From the NCBI GenBank assembly GCA_920105625.2, contig OV050033.1, positions 6,118,001 through 6,182,000 on the forward strand: a stretch of DNA of 64,000 bases, given 5' to 3'. Positions within the stretch are counted from its first letter, which is position 1, and each line of letters starts with the position of its first letter. This DNA comes from Clusia tigrina. Lineage: Eukaryota > Arthropoda > Insecta > Diptera > Clusiidae. The position numbers and the translations under genes were made by a program. The notes beneath the pieces were generated by a model, which was not told the origin of the DNA, did no database searches, and saw nothing but the letters and a program-made list of their open reading frames with translations. Positions 36,981 to 48,513 of this stretch are shown in pieces.

Positions 36981-37436
36981 ATGTCCGGGAGGGGACCAAC
37001 GCGCAATCTATGGGGTATAGTGCTCAGCAATTTTTTAAAATCATTTCAACCACGACAAATACGCGGCGATTACATTGGCGAAGATTATTTTGGTAACAAA
37101 TACTACGAGATTCCCCCTGATCCGAAAATAGGCAAGCACAAACCTACCCGTTGGTTCGATCCAGCAGACAAGGATGCAGATCAAGAACTTACCGCTGAAT
37201 GGGACTCCTGGCTACGCGGACGCCGTGCGGAACCACCAACGCGGGAAGAACTCATACAAAATTTACAAATAATGGATATGAAAAAACGGAACGCCGCTCT
37301 TCTTGACCAGACGTATGCGAAAACCGATGCCGATGGGAAAAAATTGGAGAAGCCTAGGGAAACAATTGGAACTTTTCCGAAATACGACGAGTACGAACTT
37401 GTTCCTGGTAAGAAACCAGGAAACCAGAAACATTGA
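36981..37436 (+). CDS. NDUFAF2: NADH dehydrogenase assembly factor 2 (NDUFAF2/mimitin)
   Basis: A mitochondrial chaperone of complex I assembly, paralogous to the NDUFA12 (B17.2) subunit. The single exon encodes 151 residues. The family core is clear: DYFGNKYYEIPPDP near residue 40, PTRWFDPADK, then WDSWLRGRRAEPPTREEL, which parallels the WxxWLR...PPT block in the vertebrate protein. The N-terminus is basic and hydrophobic, consistent with mitochondrial import. Its stop is 102 bases from the Noc2 stop on the other strand, so the 3' UTRs may overlap. Confidence 0.9.
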   Translation: MSGRGPTRNLWGIVLSNFLKSFQPRQIRGDYIGEDYFGNKYYEIPPDPKIGKHKPTRWFDPADKDADQELTAEWDSWLRGRRAEPPTREELIQNLQIMDMKKRNAALLDQTYAKTDADGKKLEKPRETIGTFPKYDEYELVPGKKPGNQKH

Positions 37437-37538
37437 AGTGGAACAAATAAATGTTGTTAATATAAATTTAATGTAAACTAAAAATTCAAATTACATAATT
37501 AAGTAATTAAAAACAAAACAGTTAATAATGTATGTTAT

Positions 37539-39877
37539 TCACCAATCGTCCAAATCTAAATCTTTCACTATGTCCACACCGTCGTCTGCGTCTTCTTCAA
37601 CCGGTATATCAACTTCAGCATCCTCTGTGACTTGTAGGCTTGCTTTCAGTTTATTTTGTTTATTCTTCTTATTCTTTTTAACCTTGGAAGATTGAGGTTC
37701 CTCCTCATCTTCTTCACCGACTGGCAGCTCTAGGAGGAGTTCGTCCTCTGAGTCTGATGGGAACAATTCGACTTCACCATTTTCATTTTTCACACTAACA
37801 CCGCCAGTGGTAGCTCTTCGTTTAATCATAGGCACATCGTAGTCAGCGCTTCCACCGTCATTTTGTGCCGCCTGGCGACGCTTCTTTGTCTCGTGTGTTT
37901 TCACCCAGCTGGCATAATAGATGGCGAGTGGTGTACCCTTATTACGCACCTGAGCCTCCCAAGCACGCACCTGCCCTAGATCCTTTAAACCGAAAGTAAC
38001 CTTACGCCGTTCCAACTCAATGAGACGGGAATTTTCCTGAATCTTATCCAACAATTGTTTCAGCTTCCGCGAGTAGTTCGCATTGCGGCACTTTTTAAGA
38101 TACGCTTTCAGCGCCACAACCAATGGTACAACCAGATCGGTAAAGGCCAGCGAAGCTGACTCATGGGACAGGTATTCGAGTGTAAGGCCACATACTTGTT
38201 CGACAACTTCGTCTCGGAAGCCATTCTCTGCAAGCTGGGTCTTATTGAGACGTAGAACGCAAGTGAACAACAAAGGCTTCATAGAAACAGCGGTGTGTTT
38301 TCGGTTGAAGGTGTTACTACGTAGTACCTCCAAAATTAGTGGCAGTACGGGAACGAATGTGTGTGTCGCCTTGGCCAGCGTTATGATTGACTGAATGCAG
38401 TGGAAGCGCAGCGGGAAGTACTGAGCGGTTGGTATCAGTCGAATAACGCCAGTGATGATAGTCACTAGGGGATAAATTAGTGGCTGCAGTTGTGGTTTAT
38501 CTGCAGTGGCAGCCAACAAATCTGACCACAGACGGACTGAGTTCACAAACTGCCAGTTGTAGACGGCCTGGAAACTGTCTTTTTTCTTCAGTATGACTGC
38601 GTTACGCAGATGAATGGCCAGCTGCCGAATGTACAGAAATGCATGCTGATACGTAACGTTCAAATCAAGCGCGAACATTTCAACGAGTGATCGCCGCATA
38701 AAATTGATGCCGGGCAGCGTGTTGGGTGAGACGAATTTCGAATTACGCACATACGACAGATACATGGCCTTTAGGACGTGTTGCAGCATCGACACCTGAA
38801 AGTAAAATCAACTTAAGTTATACAACTAATTAACTTATTAGCGACTGGACTTACTTGCTGGCTACGTGTAATCTTCAAGATACATAAAAATGCTAATACT
38901 CGCACTGACTCGTCGCCCGTGGACCAAGGTACAATAAGCCGTTTGAGTATCGTCTTGCTAAGTGTTGAAAAAGAGGCCACCATTCCAGACATTTGATGCA
39001 AATGTTTTAGAAGGACAGACAACATATTCGTGCTGGAAACTCGTTCCACGAGGTTAATCAAATCCGTCAAATAGTAACGAAGACAGCTGCGCAATTTCAG
39101 CCACTTTTTCGTCTTGTGCAATGGAACGTTCGACTGTGGAGTGATTCCGAGGAATCGTAAAATAGCTGGTTGAAGATGCAACACACATAGTTGCAATATA
39201 CCATTAAATGTAGCTGCTCCAACAACTTTATAAGCTAACGGAGCACTGTTTTCCGCCAAGTCACCTGACATGCTGGCCAAAGCTGCGTTAAACGCTTGAA
39301 TGACCTTACGAACCACATCAATAGAAACGTGCTTCTCCTCCAATTGCAACTGCCACTGACGTATAAGATTTAATGTAACCTTCTCCGTGCCACCTGAAGC
39401 TACGTCACCCTCTTCATCGTCCTCGTAGTCACTCTCATCACTAGCTACTTCCAACTTATTGCTGGGTTTATGAAATTTCTCATCATCACTATTATCCGAG
39501 CCATCTTCATCAGCGGAGTGATCCTTTGCATTTGCTTCGTCACTTTCATCTTCAGAGTCATCGCTACCCATTAAATTGAATTCCAAAAGTTCTTTGTCAT
39601 TTTGTTTCAAAAATGTATAAAATTCTGGATCAAGATCTTTTAATCCTTCCAGATCTTCTTGATGCGACTTCTTCGTCTTTTTGGTAGGCTCTCCTGCTTT
39701 TGCAACATTCTTGGTTTTTTTCGCCACTGGCTTCTTGATTAATTTTTTAGCTCCGGTACTGGCGGGCAGTTCTACTGATTTACCAATCTTTTTTAGCTTT
39801 TTCGCTTCAGTGCCGTTCACAGACTTCTTCTTTATTGAATTCAACTTTTTAGTTTGTGCTGTTTTTGCTGTTTTCAT
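37539..39877 (-). CDS. Noc2: Nucleolar complex protein 2 (NOC2L homologue)
   Basis: Noc2 works with Noc1 and Noc3 in maturation and export of 60S pre-ribosomes. Two exons, 39877-38855 and 38795-37539, joined in phase 0, give 759 residues (human NOC2L 749). The N-terminus is Lys-rich with a nuclear-localisation character, then DPEFYTFLKQNDKELLEF, a Noc2 hallmark, followed by an acidic Ser/Asp/Glu tract. The helical repeat region includes KTKKWLKLRSCLRYYLTDL, RNSKFVSPNTLPGINFMRRS and the NOC2-domain sequence YPLVTIITGVIRLIPTAQYF. The C-terminus is acidic and basic low complexity. A start at 39877 (MKTAKTAQ) is preferred over the longer open frame to 40000, whose extra residues look unrelated. 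It is the equivalent of Drosophila CG9246. Confidence 0.95.
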
Positions 39878-40131
39878 TTTAATATATTTATTTAAAAATT
39901 GTTTTAATTGAATAAAGTTTGGCGAGCCGACTGACTGACTCTCAAAAGGTGAAACATGTGCGTTCGTGGAAACAGCGTAGCCACCCCTTTCTAAATACAA
40001 ATAAGTGGCTATCGTTCATACAAAATATGTTTGGGATATGGCAACCCCAAAAATCAGCTGATAGGGGCCAAACAATTGTTTTGATTTTTGAGGCTGAAGT
40101 TGTTTCTTATATTTGTGAAATCCAGTCTACC
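39878..40131. promoter_or_regulatory. Shared 5' interval of Noc2 and Coq3
   Basis: Only 254 bases separate the start codons of these divergent genes, so both transcription starts lie here. A bidirectional promoter is inferred, and no clear TATA box is seen. Confidence 0.55.
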
Positions 40132-41369
40132 ATGGCGCTAAATATAATGAGAGCAACAATAAATTTACAAAAGTATGTGTCCAAAAATACATATATAAAT
40201 TTGTATATTAATAGAAAACCTCATTTGTTATACCAGAAATGTATGCCGCAGCTGGGGTATGCAATTTCTTTCTACAGCGACAGTTGTAAATCCGAAAGCT
40301 GAGTCCCCAACACCAACACCAGAACTAACTGCAGATAATCTAAAAAATGTAAACAAAACTGCTGCTGGAGCAGCCAGCACGTCAGAAAAACTTTCGGCAG
40401 ATACTGCAAAAGAGGTGGATCATCATGCCTCTTACGCAACCGACTGGTGGAATGCAAATGGAGCGCTACGCGGACTTCACGCATTGAACGAAATTAGGTG
40501 TGTAAAATAGCAACATTAATCTATCAATTTGCAAACAATTTCTATTCCTCACTCGACCAGAGTGCCTTTCATACGTGATGGTTTGATTTCACGCGGTCGC
40601 ATTGAATCTTCCATGATTAACACTTCGCGTGTGTTGCAGCACCAACAAATACTTGAAGTAGGCTGTGGCGGCGGTATACTCACAGAACAGTTAGCACGGT
40701 TGGGAGCTACGGTGATTGGCATTGATTTAGGCGAGGAGGTAATTAGAGCAGCAAGTGAGCACTTAGCTAAACATAGTCCCGAAATACAAGGTTGCGTTAC
40801 ATACAAAGTCCAATCAGTGGAAAAGCATGCCATTGAACGATCTGAGTATTATGATGCGGTAGTACTTTCAGAAGTTCTGGAACATGTTAGCGATAAGGCG
40901 TCGCTATTGACCGCTTGCGTGCAAACACTAAAGGTACGTGGGGGCGTTTATTGGCGGGGTGCAACATTACCTGTACCTTCATATTCGAAACACTTATTAC
41001 ATCAATCTGATTTTGGATTTGTTTTTTGCAGCCTGGAGGTTCAATTTTCATTACAAGTCCTAATAAAACTGTGCCCATGTGGATTGGAGGTGTACTACTG
41101 GCCGAATATGTATTTAATGTGACTCCAAAGGGAACTCACCATTGGGACAAATTAGCGAACCCATTGGAGGTGCAACGTATTTTAGATACTCGTGCGTACT
41201 AAAAATGATACTTTTTTATTTAAAAACCATTTAATGTTTCCAATTTCCAGTCAACTGCAGCACCGTATTGCTTAATGGGAGTATTTACAATGTTTTCCGC
41301 AATTCTTGGCATTGGATCAACTCTACTAGCATGTGTTTCGCTTTGCAAGCGGTCAAGGCAGATACATAA
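40132..41369 (+). CDS. Coq3: Ubiquinone biosynthesis O-methyltransferase (COQ3)
   Basis: A mitochondrial SAM-dependent enzyme that performs both O-methylations of the coenzyme Q ring. Five exons: 40132-40172, 40237-40497, 40561-40933, 41032-41191, 41251-41369, with matching phases, giving 317 residues. The first exon is 41 bases and is joined across a 64-base intron; without that join the N-terminus would be frameshifted. The family start ATDWWNANGALRGLHALNEIR is followed by VPFIRDG, SAM motif I ILEVGCGGGILTEQLA near residue 131, LSEVLEHV, and PGGSIFITSPNKT. The C-terminal WHWINSTSMCFALQAVKA matches animal COQ3. The Arg/Lys-rich N-terminus fits a mitochondrial presequence. Confidence 0.95.
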
Positions 41370-41586
41370 AACACCGTGTTTGACAGGTCCTGAATTTAGA
41401 TTTATTTTTTAACTTACTGTAAATAATAACATACATAGTCGTATATAGAAAAAGTTATGTGTATGTAAATACAATATTAACAAAACCAGGATACATACAC
41501 TAAATTAGTATATCCTGACTTAATCCCTATTACTTAATAAAATTTAAAACTATTCATAGTCACTGACTACATAAGTCCTAGTCGTG

Positions 41587-42093
41587 TTATGGCTTTGAAT
41601 TGCTGTCGAGATTTCCCCCTGATTTTTGGGCTTTCACTTTTTTGCTGTAATCGGCTATTTCAAAGTCATCGCCACCTTTGCGCTTGCTATATTGGTTTTT
41701 TGTTTGGAATTTCTTTTGCATTGTCTTGCTCGCTGTTGGCGCCTTGTTAGCGTGATAAAATGCTGCCATATCCTTGGCGGAGATATCTGCTGGCTGTTCT
41801 TGTCGGTTAGCAGCATCGCGTTCTGCTTGCTCCAACTCAAGTAAACGCTCTATTTCCGGATTCATACCTCGGAAGCTTAGTCTACCCTCGATGAGACGTT
41901 CACAAAAGACAAAACTCGGCTCTATAACGTAATTTGAATTGCTATTTAACATTTTATCAGTTATTTCATTGGAGTACATAGCGCGACCTTCTGCGTCTTC
42001 CACTTCTTTGTCCACCTTTTCTTTAGTGCGCTGCATGAATTTCATTTCGAGGATTCCTTTGGAGAGGCGAGGTCTGGCGTTTTTCTTCGACAT
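41587..42093 (-). CDS. Mpp6: M-phase phosphoprotein 6 homologue (exosome cofactor)
   Basis: MPP6/MPHOSPH6 is a nuclear RNA-binding protein that links the exosome to the MTR4 helicase in 5.8S rRNA maturation. It is a single exon of 168 residues (human 160). The N-terminal RLSKGILEMKFMQRTKEK matches the conserved exosome-binding segment. FVFCERLIEGRLSFRGMNPE matches the second conserved block. The C-terminus is Lys-rich with SKRKGGDDFEIADYSKK. Its stop is 217 bases from the convergent Coq3 stop. It is divergent from E2f2. Confidence 0.92.
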   Translation of the reverse strand: MSKKNARPRLSKGILEMKFMQRTKEKVDKEVEDAEGRAMYSNEITDKMLNSNSNYVIEPSFVFCERLIEGRLSFRGMNPEIERLLELEQAERDAANRQEQPADISAKDMAAFYHANKAPTASKTMQKKFQTKNQYSKRKGGDDFEIADYSKKVKAQKSGGNLDSNSKP

Positions 42094-43164
42094 ATTGCTA
42101 TATAATTTGTGTATTTCTGTGGTTGTTTAGAACGAAATAAAAACACGCGGGGCAAAACGGCAAATCTCGCGGTTAAAATGTAAATAAACGGGGAAAGCTG
42201 AAATATTCTGCAAAAAAAGCACACAAAAAAACGTGACGGGCAATTGGCAGACTTTATTGTATTCACCTCGGGGTGAATAACTACAATGCGACCGCAAACA
42301 GTATGTTATTAATTCACCGTAGTAATTTATTTTATTTATAAAAATAGAACACAAATTTCGAGAAAACTTTGTTCATTTCAAATCTTTATGAACACTGCTC
42401 TGATTATTGGAGCCCCTAGCCATAGTGTAATTAAAGTGTGCTCCTCTGCAAATTGTTTTTTTGAATTCCAAATGCCTTGTGAACTATCATTATTTTCATA
42501 TAACGTGTATATGTGAATTTGGTTAATGCGCTTTCCTTTTATTTTGACAGTTCCCAAGGAAACAATTTACTGAGGTGAATTAATTACAGATCCATCTTGA
42601 ATTAAGAATACTTATTATATACAATACATATTTTCATCAAAATAAGTTCGACTTTTCCAAAGATAATTCTTATTGTATGCAATTTCTTGGTTATAATTTA
42701 GTCACTACAGGTTGTAGGAGAACTGAACGCTTTGAATAATTTATGTCTTTGGTAGAAGTCAGAGTCGTATTAAACCTTCCATATGAATGTAGTCGAAGTT
42801 GTACAATTTCTGTCTCGACTCCACAGATCATCGAATAAATTCACCTAGTCCATAACATCATTTCTGTAAATAGATTGTATATTAGTAAAAATTTTACATT
42901 TTTGGTTTGTGTCAGAGATATAACAATCGTTGTGAATATTGTGAATAAAAACCTTAAAAGAGATACGCAATACGAAAATGTCAATAAAAGCAAAGTTGGA
43001 AATGTCAGAAATGGCGGCAGTGTTACAGGGCCAAAATTTCGTATTTTATTCGCGTTTTTTTATTATTTATTTGTAAAATTGTAACGACAAGAGTGAAGAG
43101 AACTGAAATTTATAGAATAGATATTGGAACTGTAATAAAGAATTCAAGAAAAAGTTCATAGAAA
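42094..43164. other. Divergent interval between Mpp6 and E2f2
   Basis: A 1.07-kb AT-rich interval holding the 5' regions of both genes. No other gene is seen. The E2F consensus motif noted for this locus lies in E2f2 intron 1, not in this interval. Confidence 0.5.
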
Positions 43165-45016
43165 ATGGAAAAAAGTAATGTGGTAGCGTTAGATAGAATG
43201 GACATGGAATCGCCCAATTCCACCCCACAGGAACAGAACCCAAGTACCCGCTTCCGTACTGTGGGATCTTTAGTGATGTTAACACAGAAATTTGTGAATT
43301 TAATGAAAAAAAACAATGGATTCATTGATCTTAAAGAGGTACGTGGAAAGAATGGGTTAACCCGCCAAACATACCAATTCAAAATAAACCAGTGGCACCT
43401 TCGCGCCAAAGTTACAAACAAATGCTTAAACAATTTCTTAAATATTTTCATTGAATATGCGATCGTTTTACTATTGCAGGCAACTGATATATTGGATGTA
43501 CAGAAACGCCGTATCTATGACATTACGAATGTGCTTGAAGGTGTGGGGCTAATCGAGAAAACACGCAATAGCAGCAAAGTTCTGTGGAGGTTAGTGAAGA
43601 CATTAGATATGCAAGTAACTATGGAGAAGCATAATTGTTAATATGATTTTTTAAATATTCCACTGCATGACGATGGAATAAATTTGAAATTTATATATGT
43701 GACGACCACATAATTACAAAATCCATGCACCAAATAGGGTACAACTACTTATGTTATAGCGCCAATTTCAACAGGACATGTTGATTCTATTGCAGTGAGT
43801 CCAAGAGGACTGAAAAATAGCGGTCATACTCAAGGCGATAGTGGATGAGAAATATGATTTTTTAATAAGTAAACTAGATTTGTGTGATAAGATTAATGTA
43901 AGTGGGAATATCGTATTCCCTTATTTTGTTTTAAAATGCTACTGTGTTCATATTCAATCACAATTTTTGCTGGGCAACTCTCATAATGAGCCGAAGTCAT
44001 TGCGTTGTTGCAATCTCTTTTTACTTTATTTGATGACGTAACATGTAGAACTATATGCAACATGATTTTTCAGACTTCAACGCTCAATGTATCCGCATTG
44101 GCCAAAAATCTAACGATAGGATGAGAGAATATTAAAGCTATTGTAGATTAATAGTAAAAATATTAAATTTTTGCTTTTTTTTCAGAGGCGATCTTAACGG
44201 CTCGGAAGACCGTGGTGAAAGTCTCAGAGCGGCGTACACACGCACAAATCACCTTATCGCCCTAGAAGATGATCTCGACATTCAATTGGACTATGCGAGA
44301 CGTAATCTGAAATACGTTAAGGAGGATGCCACAAATAAATCCTATGCCTACTTAACGCGAGATGATCTCCTTTCAACTTATGGTGACAACGCGGTCTTCA
44401 CAATTCCTTGCCACGATGAAGAAGTCAAATTATACGACACAGAAGTAAGTACAGCTTAATAGAAGAATAAATTATATTTAATTACTATATTTTTGTCAAT
44501 CACGTAGAATTCACTGTACGTGTCTTTGGATAATGGTAGCACTATCGACGTCAGACTTGTTACCAAACAAGGTGTGTGTACGGCTTCGAAACCGGTTACC
44601 ACGACTGGCCTCGAATTTTCTCACTTGGATACGCCATCTCCCTCATTGTCTTCATCTTCGACTCAGTCGACAACACAACATGATAAGAATCTAGTCACAG
44701 AGGATCATAAATATTTTTGTAATCCCGAAGTAAAGGAGCACATGGATGAAATCGAAAGGGAACTAACTGCGCGAATAATCCTTCAGAGTTGGACTGCAGG
44801 ACACTCGTTAAGAAGATTTTTTCCTGATGATCCGAATTTAGGTGTGTATGATGATTGATCAACATTTATTTTTGCAGTTTTTTTTTAACCCAAAAATTTG
44901 TAATTGTTGCAGAAAATCCTCCATTGGTCCCATTGAATCCCCCTCGAAACGATTACACCTTTGTGCTCGGGCAGGACGAAGGTGTTTGCGAATTGTTTGA
45001 TATACCCTGTTCCTAA
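43165..45016 (+). CDS. E2f2: Transcription factor E2F2-like
   Basis: E2F2 is the repressive E2F of flies and acts with DP and RBF in the dREAM/Myb-MuvB complex. Five exons: 43165-43338, 43480-43589, 44186-44444, 44508-44841, 44913-45016. Phases agree and give 326 residues. The winged-helix DNA-binding domain spans exons 1-2 (residues about 28-95: TRFRTVGSLVMLTQKFV, then VQKRRIYDITNVLEGVGLIE). The dimerisation/marked-box part is in exons 3-4. The extreme C-terminus DYTFVLGQDEGVCELFD is the RB-family binding motif. The protein lacks the long N- and C-terminal regions of activator E2F1, which supports E2f2. Confidence 0.95.
43400..43410 (-). promoter_or_regulatory. Consensus E2F site in E2f2 intron 1
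   Basis: The sequence TTCGCGCCAAA reads TTTGGCGCGAA on the minus strand and contains a perfect TTTSSCGC E2F consensus. It lies about 60 bases inside intron 1. Autoregulation is an inference. Confidence 0.4.
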
Positions 45017-46532
45017 CAATACGCAAAAACGGAAATGCTACAAATGCGTGCGGCATTAACAAAACGGAAGGGTCGACAAGGTGTAGTGCAAATATATATA
45101 TACATGTATGTTAATAGCCTTAGAGAAATTGACTTAATATATACTGTACATCGTTTAGCACTTAAGCAATAATACATACTTTATATATGTATAAATTAAT
45201 TTATATAACTTAATTATACAGAATTGAGTACGTACGTTTCACTGATATCAGTAGCAAAATTTTTATGTAAAAAATCACTTAACTTAATTCACTATCTAAA
45301 GACTTGGAAAAATTTTTAAATCTATTTAAATTAATTAGGTAATTTTAAATAAAATGTTAATTGTCAATTATCTTTGTTTCTCCTTACATTTATATAAATG
45401 CAAAAACATCTTGCTGACCAGGCTTATTTCTTTTGGAAAAACAACGCAAACAAGACACGTTGGCGGCTTAAACGAAACTTACACAACGGGCGTCACAGGT
45501 TGTGTCGATATATATACTTTGGATCAGTTATGGCGAACCTTTTTGAGAACTGGGACAAATTTTTTTTCATTATTTTTACAGTATCTGCTCGTGGGTTACT
45601 AAGTCCGTGGCATCCTTTAGAAATAGGGGAGAGAGGAAGTTTAAAAAGTAATTTCTTAGGTTCTCACTTTCAAAATCCTCTTCCACTGCTGTTAAAAGCT
45701 ACATGAAAATAATTCTTTGAGATTTTTTCAGCGGATGTTACAATTGTTTTATTTTTATCACCGAGATACTGAAGTTATTAAATTTTTAAAACAAAGAGGA
45801 TGTATTTGACGACGATTGCAGCATGTCCTCTTTAAAAGCCATAGTAAATATTTGATACATGCTTGGGCTTCTGCCCATTTACCACCTTACTTCATGGTCA
45901 GAATTAAATTTAAAACAAAATGACGCTACATCGGAATGAAGCTGACACTAGAATCACTTACAATAACATATTCAGATGAAATGCAAGTGCAAAAAGCCAC
46001 CTCCTTTTTGTCTTACATCACTGTGGTGGCGGCAAATTCATAGATAATTCCTGTCCAATACCAATCGCCAATATAACTGATTTATTCTATAATCAAAACC
46101 CTATTATTTTGTGGCAGTCGGCAAGACTTCCACAGACTATTTCCGTATCCTTGTACTTCTATAACAACGAAGCCGGGAATTAAATGCTTTTTATAAGAAT
46201 TTATTTAGACCAAACGAGGCATGCCGTACTTATTAAGAGCTAGTCAAAAATTGTGTGGTAAGCCAGCTTCCTGGTTAGATGCAAACATTAAATCATTTGA
46301 ATAGATTTGGAGTCGGTCTATCAAATTTCTTAAATATAGATAGAAGCACCTTAAAACACCCATTTAGAATGCAACATCAAAAATTATCGTCAAATTAAAA
46401 AAAATATAATATATATATATATATATATATGTATATAAATATTGATTTTTTACAAATTACACTTTAATATTAATAAATCCTTAAAATACAATTAACAGTG
46501 GAAATTAAAATTATGGCGCTACCTGTGATCTA
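45017..46532. other. 3' flanks of convergent E2f2 and DDX47
   Basis: AT-rich intergenic DNA with a TA microsatellite at about 46407-46430. A 102-codon open frame at 45398-45706 overlaps other-frame open stretches and has no recognisable similarity. No gene is called. Confidence 0.5.
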
Positions 46533-48513
46533 TTACTTCGTTTTTGCTCGCTTCCAATTCTTTTTGCCACCTCCTCCTCTGCCGCCACCACCACCTCTGC
46601 CACCCCCACCTCTGCCGCCTCCTCCTCTGCCGCCTCCTCCTCTGCCACCGCCACCTCCACCTGGGTGCATGCGTTTGCGTGCACCAGTGAATTGCTCTGA
46701 ATCATCGAAGTCATCACCGCCGCTCTTCTTGAAACGCCCTTTCCCACTCCTGCTGCTCTCTTCTAAATCCTTCAATTCTAACTTGGCCGTGCGTTGAGCT
46801 TCGCCAACACGTTCCTGCAAAGCCATTACTTCATCTTCTTCGCATGCGTAAAGTGGCATCTGTCTCCCCAGCAAATGTTCGATGCGTTGATACAGCTCGA
46901 CATCGTATTGGGTCACAAAAGTTATCGCTTTACCAGAACGACCGGCACGGGCTGTGCGACCTACGCGGTGAATGTAGTCTTTACTGTGGGTGGGTATATC
47001 GAAGTTCAGAACGACATCTACATGAGGTATGTCTAGACCCCGAGAGGCCACATCCGTAGAGATGAGAATTGAACGGCTTTTCGCTTTGAATTTGTTCAGG
47101 GCAGCCAATCGTTTGTTTTGCGACATTTGACCGTGAAGCGGTATTGCAGCCAGGCCTAGCGCACGCAGCATTAATGCTGTTCTTACGGTGTTGCTGCAAG
47201 TACTGCAAAAAATCATGAAACTGTTGCCAGCAAGTTCGTTGATAATGTGCACAAGATATACATCCTTGTACTTTACTGGAATAAACACGTAGTATTGCTG
47301 CAGTTGTTCTACCGTTTGGAACTTATTTGATACTTCAACTTTGACGGGATCCTTCAAAGAAGCTCTTTGCAATTTCTTCACTTTTTTAGTCATAGTCGCA
47401 CTAAACAGAAAAGTGCGACGGTCACGAGGCAGAACTTTGAGAATTTTGTCCACCTCTACCTCAAAGTCCATATTAAGTATACGATCGGCCTCGTCCATAA
47501 CCAAATATTTGATCGCTTTCAGATTGAAGCCCTTCATATTCTCCAAATGATCCAGTAGGCGGCCAGGTGTAGCTATAATGACATGAGGTCTTTTGGCGAG
47601 TTGCAGCGCTTGAGCGACCATATCCATTCCGCCTACAATAACACAGCATTTTACGCCTATAGAAGAGCCTGTCGGAGAAGATAAGAATACTGTTTTAGTG
47701 TTCGTTCGCTTTGGATATTATGTAATCAATTGTTTATTTTAAGTTAGAAAAGCAACTCAGAGGTAGTGACGAAACTAATGGATATAATTTCATTATAAAA
47801 ATCAAAATATATAATTTAACATCATTGCAAGGATTGGGAACCAATGGTTTTTGGAATATACAGCGGGGAATTTACTACAACTTCCCATGCAAAAGAACCA
47901 GATAGTTAATGCTTACCTAGAGCTTCAAACTGTTCAGAAATCTGAAAAGCCAACTCGCGTGTGGGTGTCAAGATGAGCGCAAAATACCGCTGAGGATTAT
48001 CTAGCAACGCCTGCAGTATCGGCAATGCAAATGCACCCGTTTTACCCGAACCGGTTTCTGCTAGACCGATAATGTCCTTTCCTTGTAATGCGACGGGAAT
48101 TGCTTCTTTTTGAATTTTGGAAGGATTTTTCCATTTCAGCTCCTCGCAAGCTTTAATTAAAATGTCTGTTAAGCCCTGTAATTGTACAATAATTAATAGA
48201 TATTATTGAGGCTTCGAGCGAATGACACTCTTTATCTGCTTATCACACGTACAAGTTCTTTCCATGTGAGTTTCTTCTCACTGTCAGTATCTACTCCATT
48301 TCCATCTTTAGAATCTTTCTTTTCATCGTCAGATTCACCTTCCTCGCCCACACCGGACCCATCTTCGTCGCCAGACACATCCTCCTCTTCTTCACCAGAC
48401 TCATCCTCCTCTTCATCGCCAGACACGTCATCCTCTTCTTCACCAGATAAATCTTCATCTTGTTCCTCTTCTTCACCACTTGCCACATTTTCATCTTCTG
48501 AAGAATCCGACAT
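46533..48513 (-). CDS. DDX47: DEAD-box RNA helicase DDX47 (Rrp3 homologue)
   Basis: A nucleolar ATP-dependent helicase for 18S pre-rRNA processing. Three exons: 48513-48253, 48175-47917, 47668-46533, with matching phases, giving 551 residues. An acidic Glu/Asp/Ser N-terminus of about 75 residues precedes the core. Motifs in order: the Q motif ([11 protein letters not shown]), [25 protein letters not shown], and [30 protein letters not shown] and [11 protein letters not shown] are typical of DDX47. The C-terminus is an RGG-type block of Arg/Gly repeats (GGGGRGGGG) encoded by a strongly purine/pyrimidine-biased stretch at 46561-46660. It is the equivalent of Drosophila CG9253. Confidence 0.97.

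Noticed and set aside
39878..40000. N-terminal extension of Noc2 from an upstream Met
   Set aside because: The extra residues do not resemble Noc2 proteins, and the Met at 39877 begins the expected Lys-rich N-terminus.
45398..45706. 102-codon plus-strand frame downstream of E2f2
   Set aside because: Overlaps another open frame, AT-rich 3' flank context, no recognised domain.
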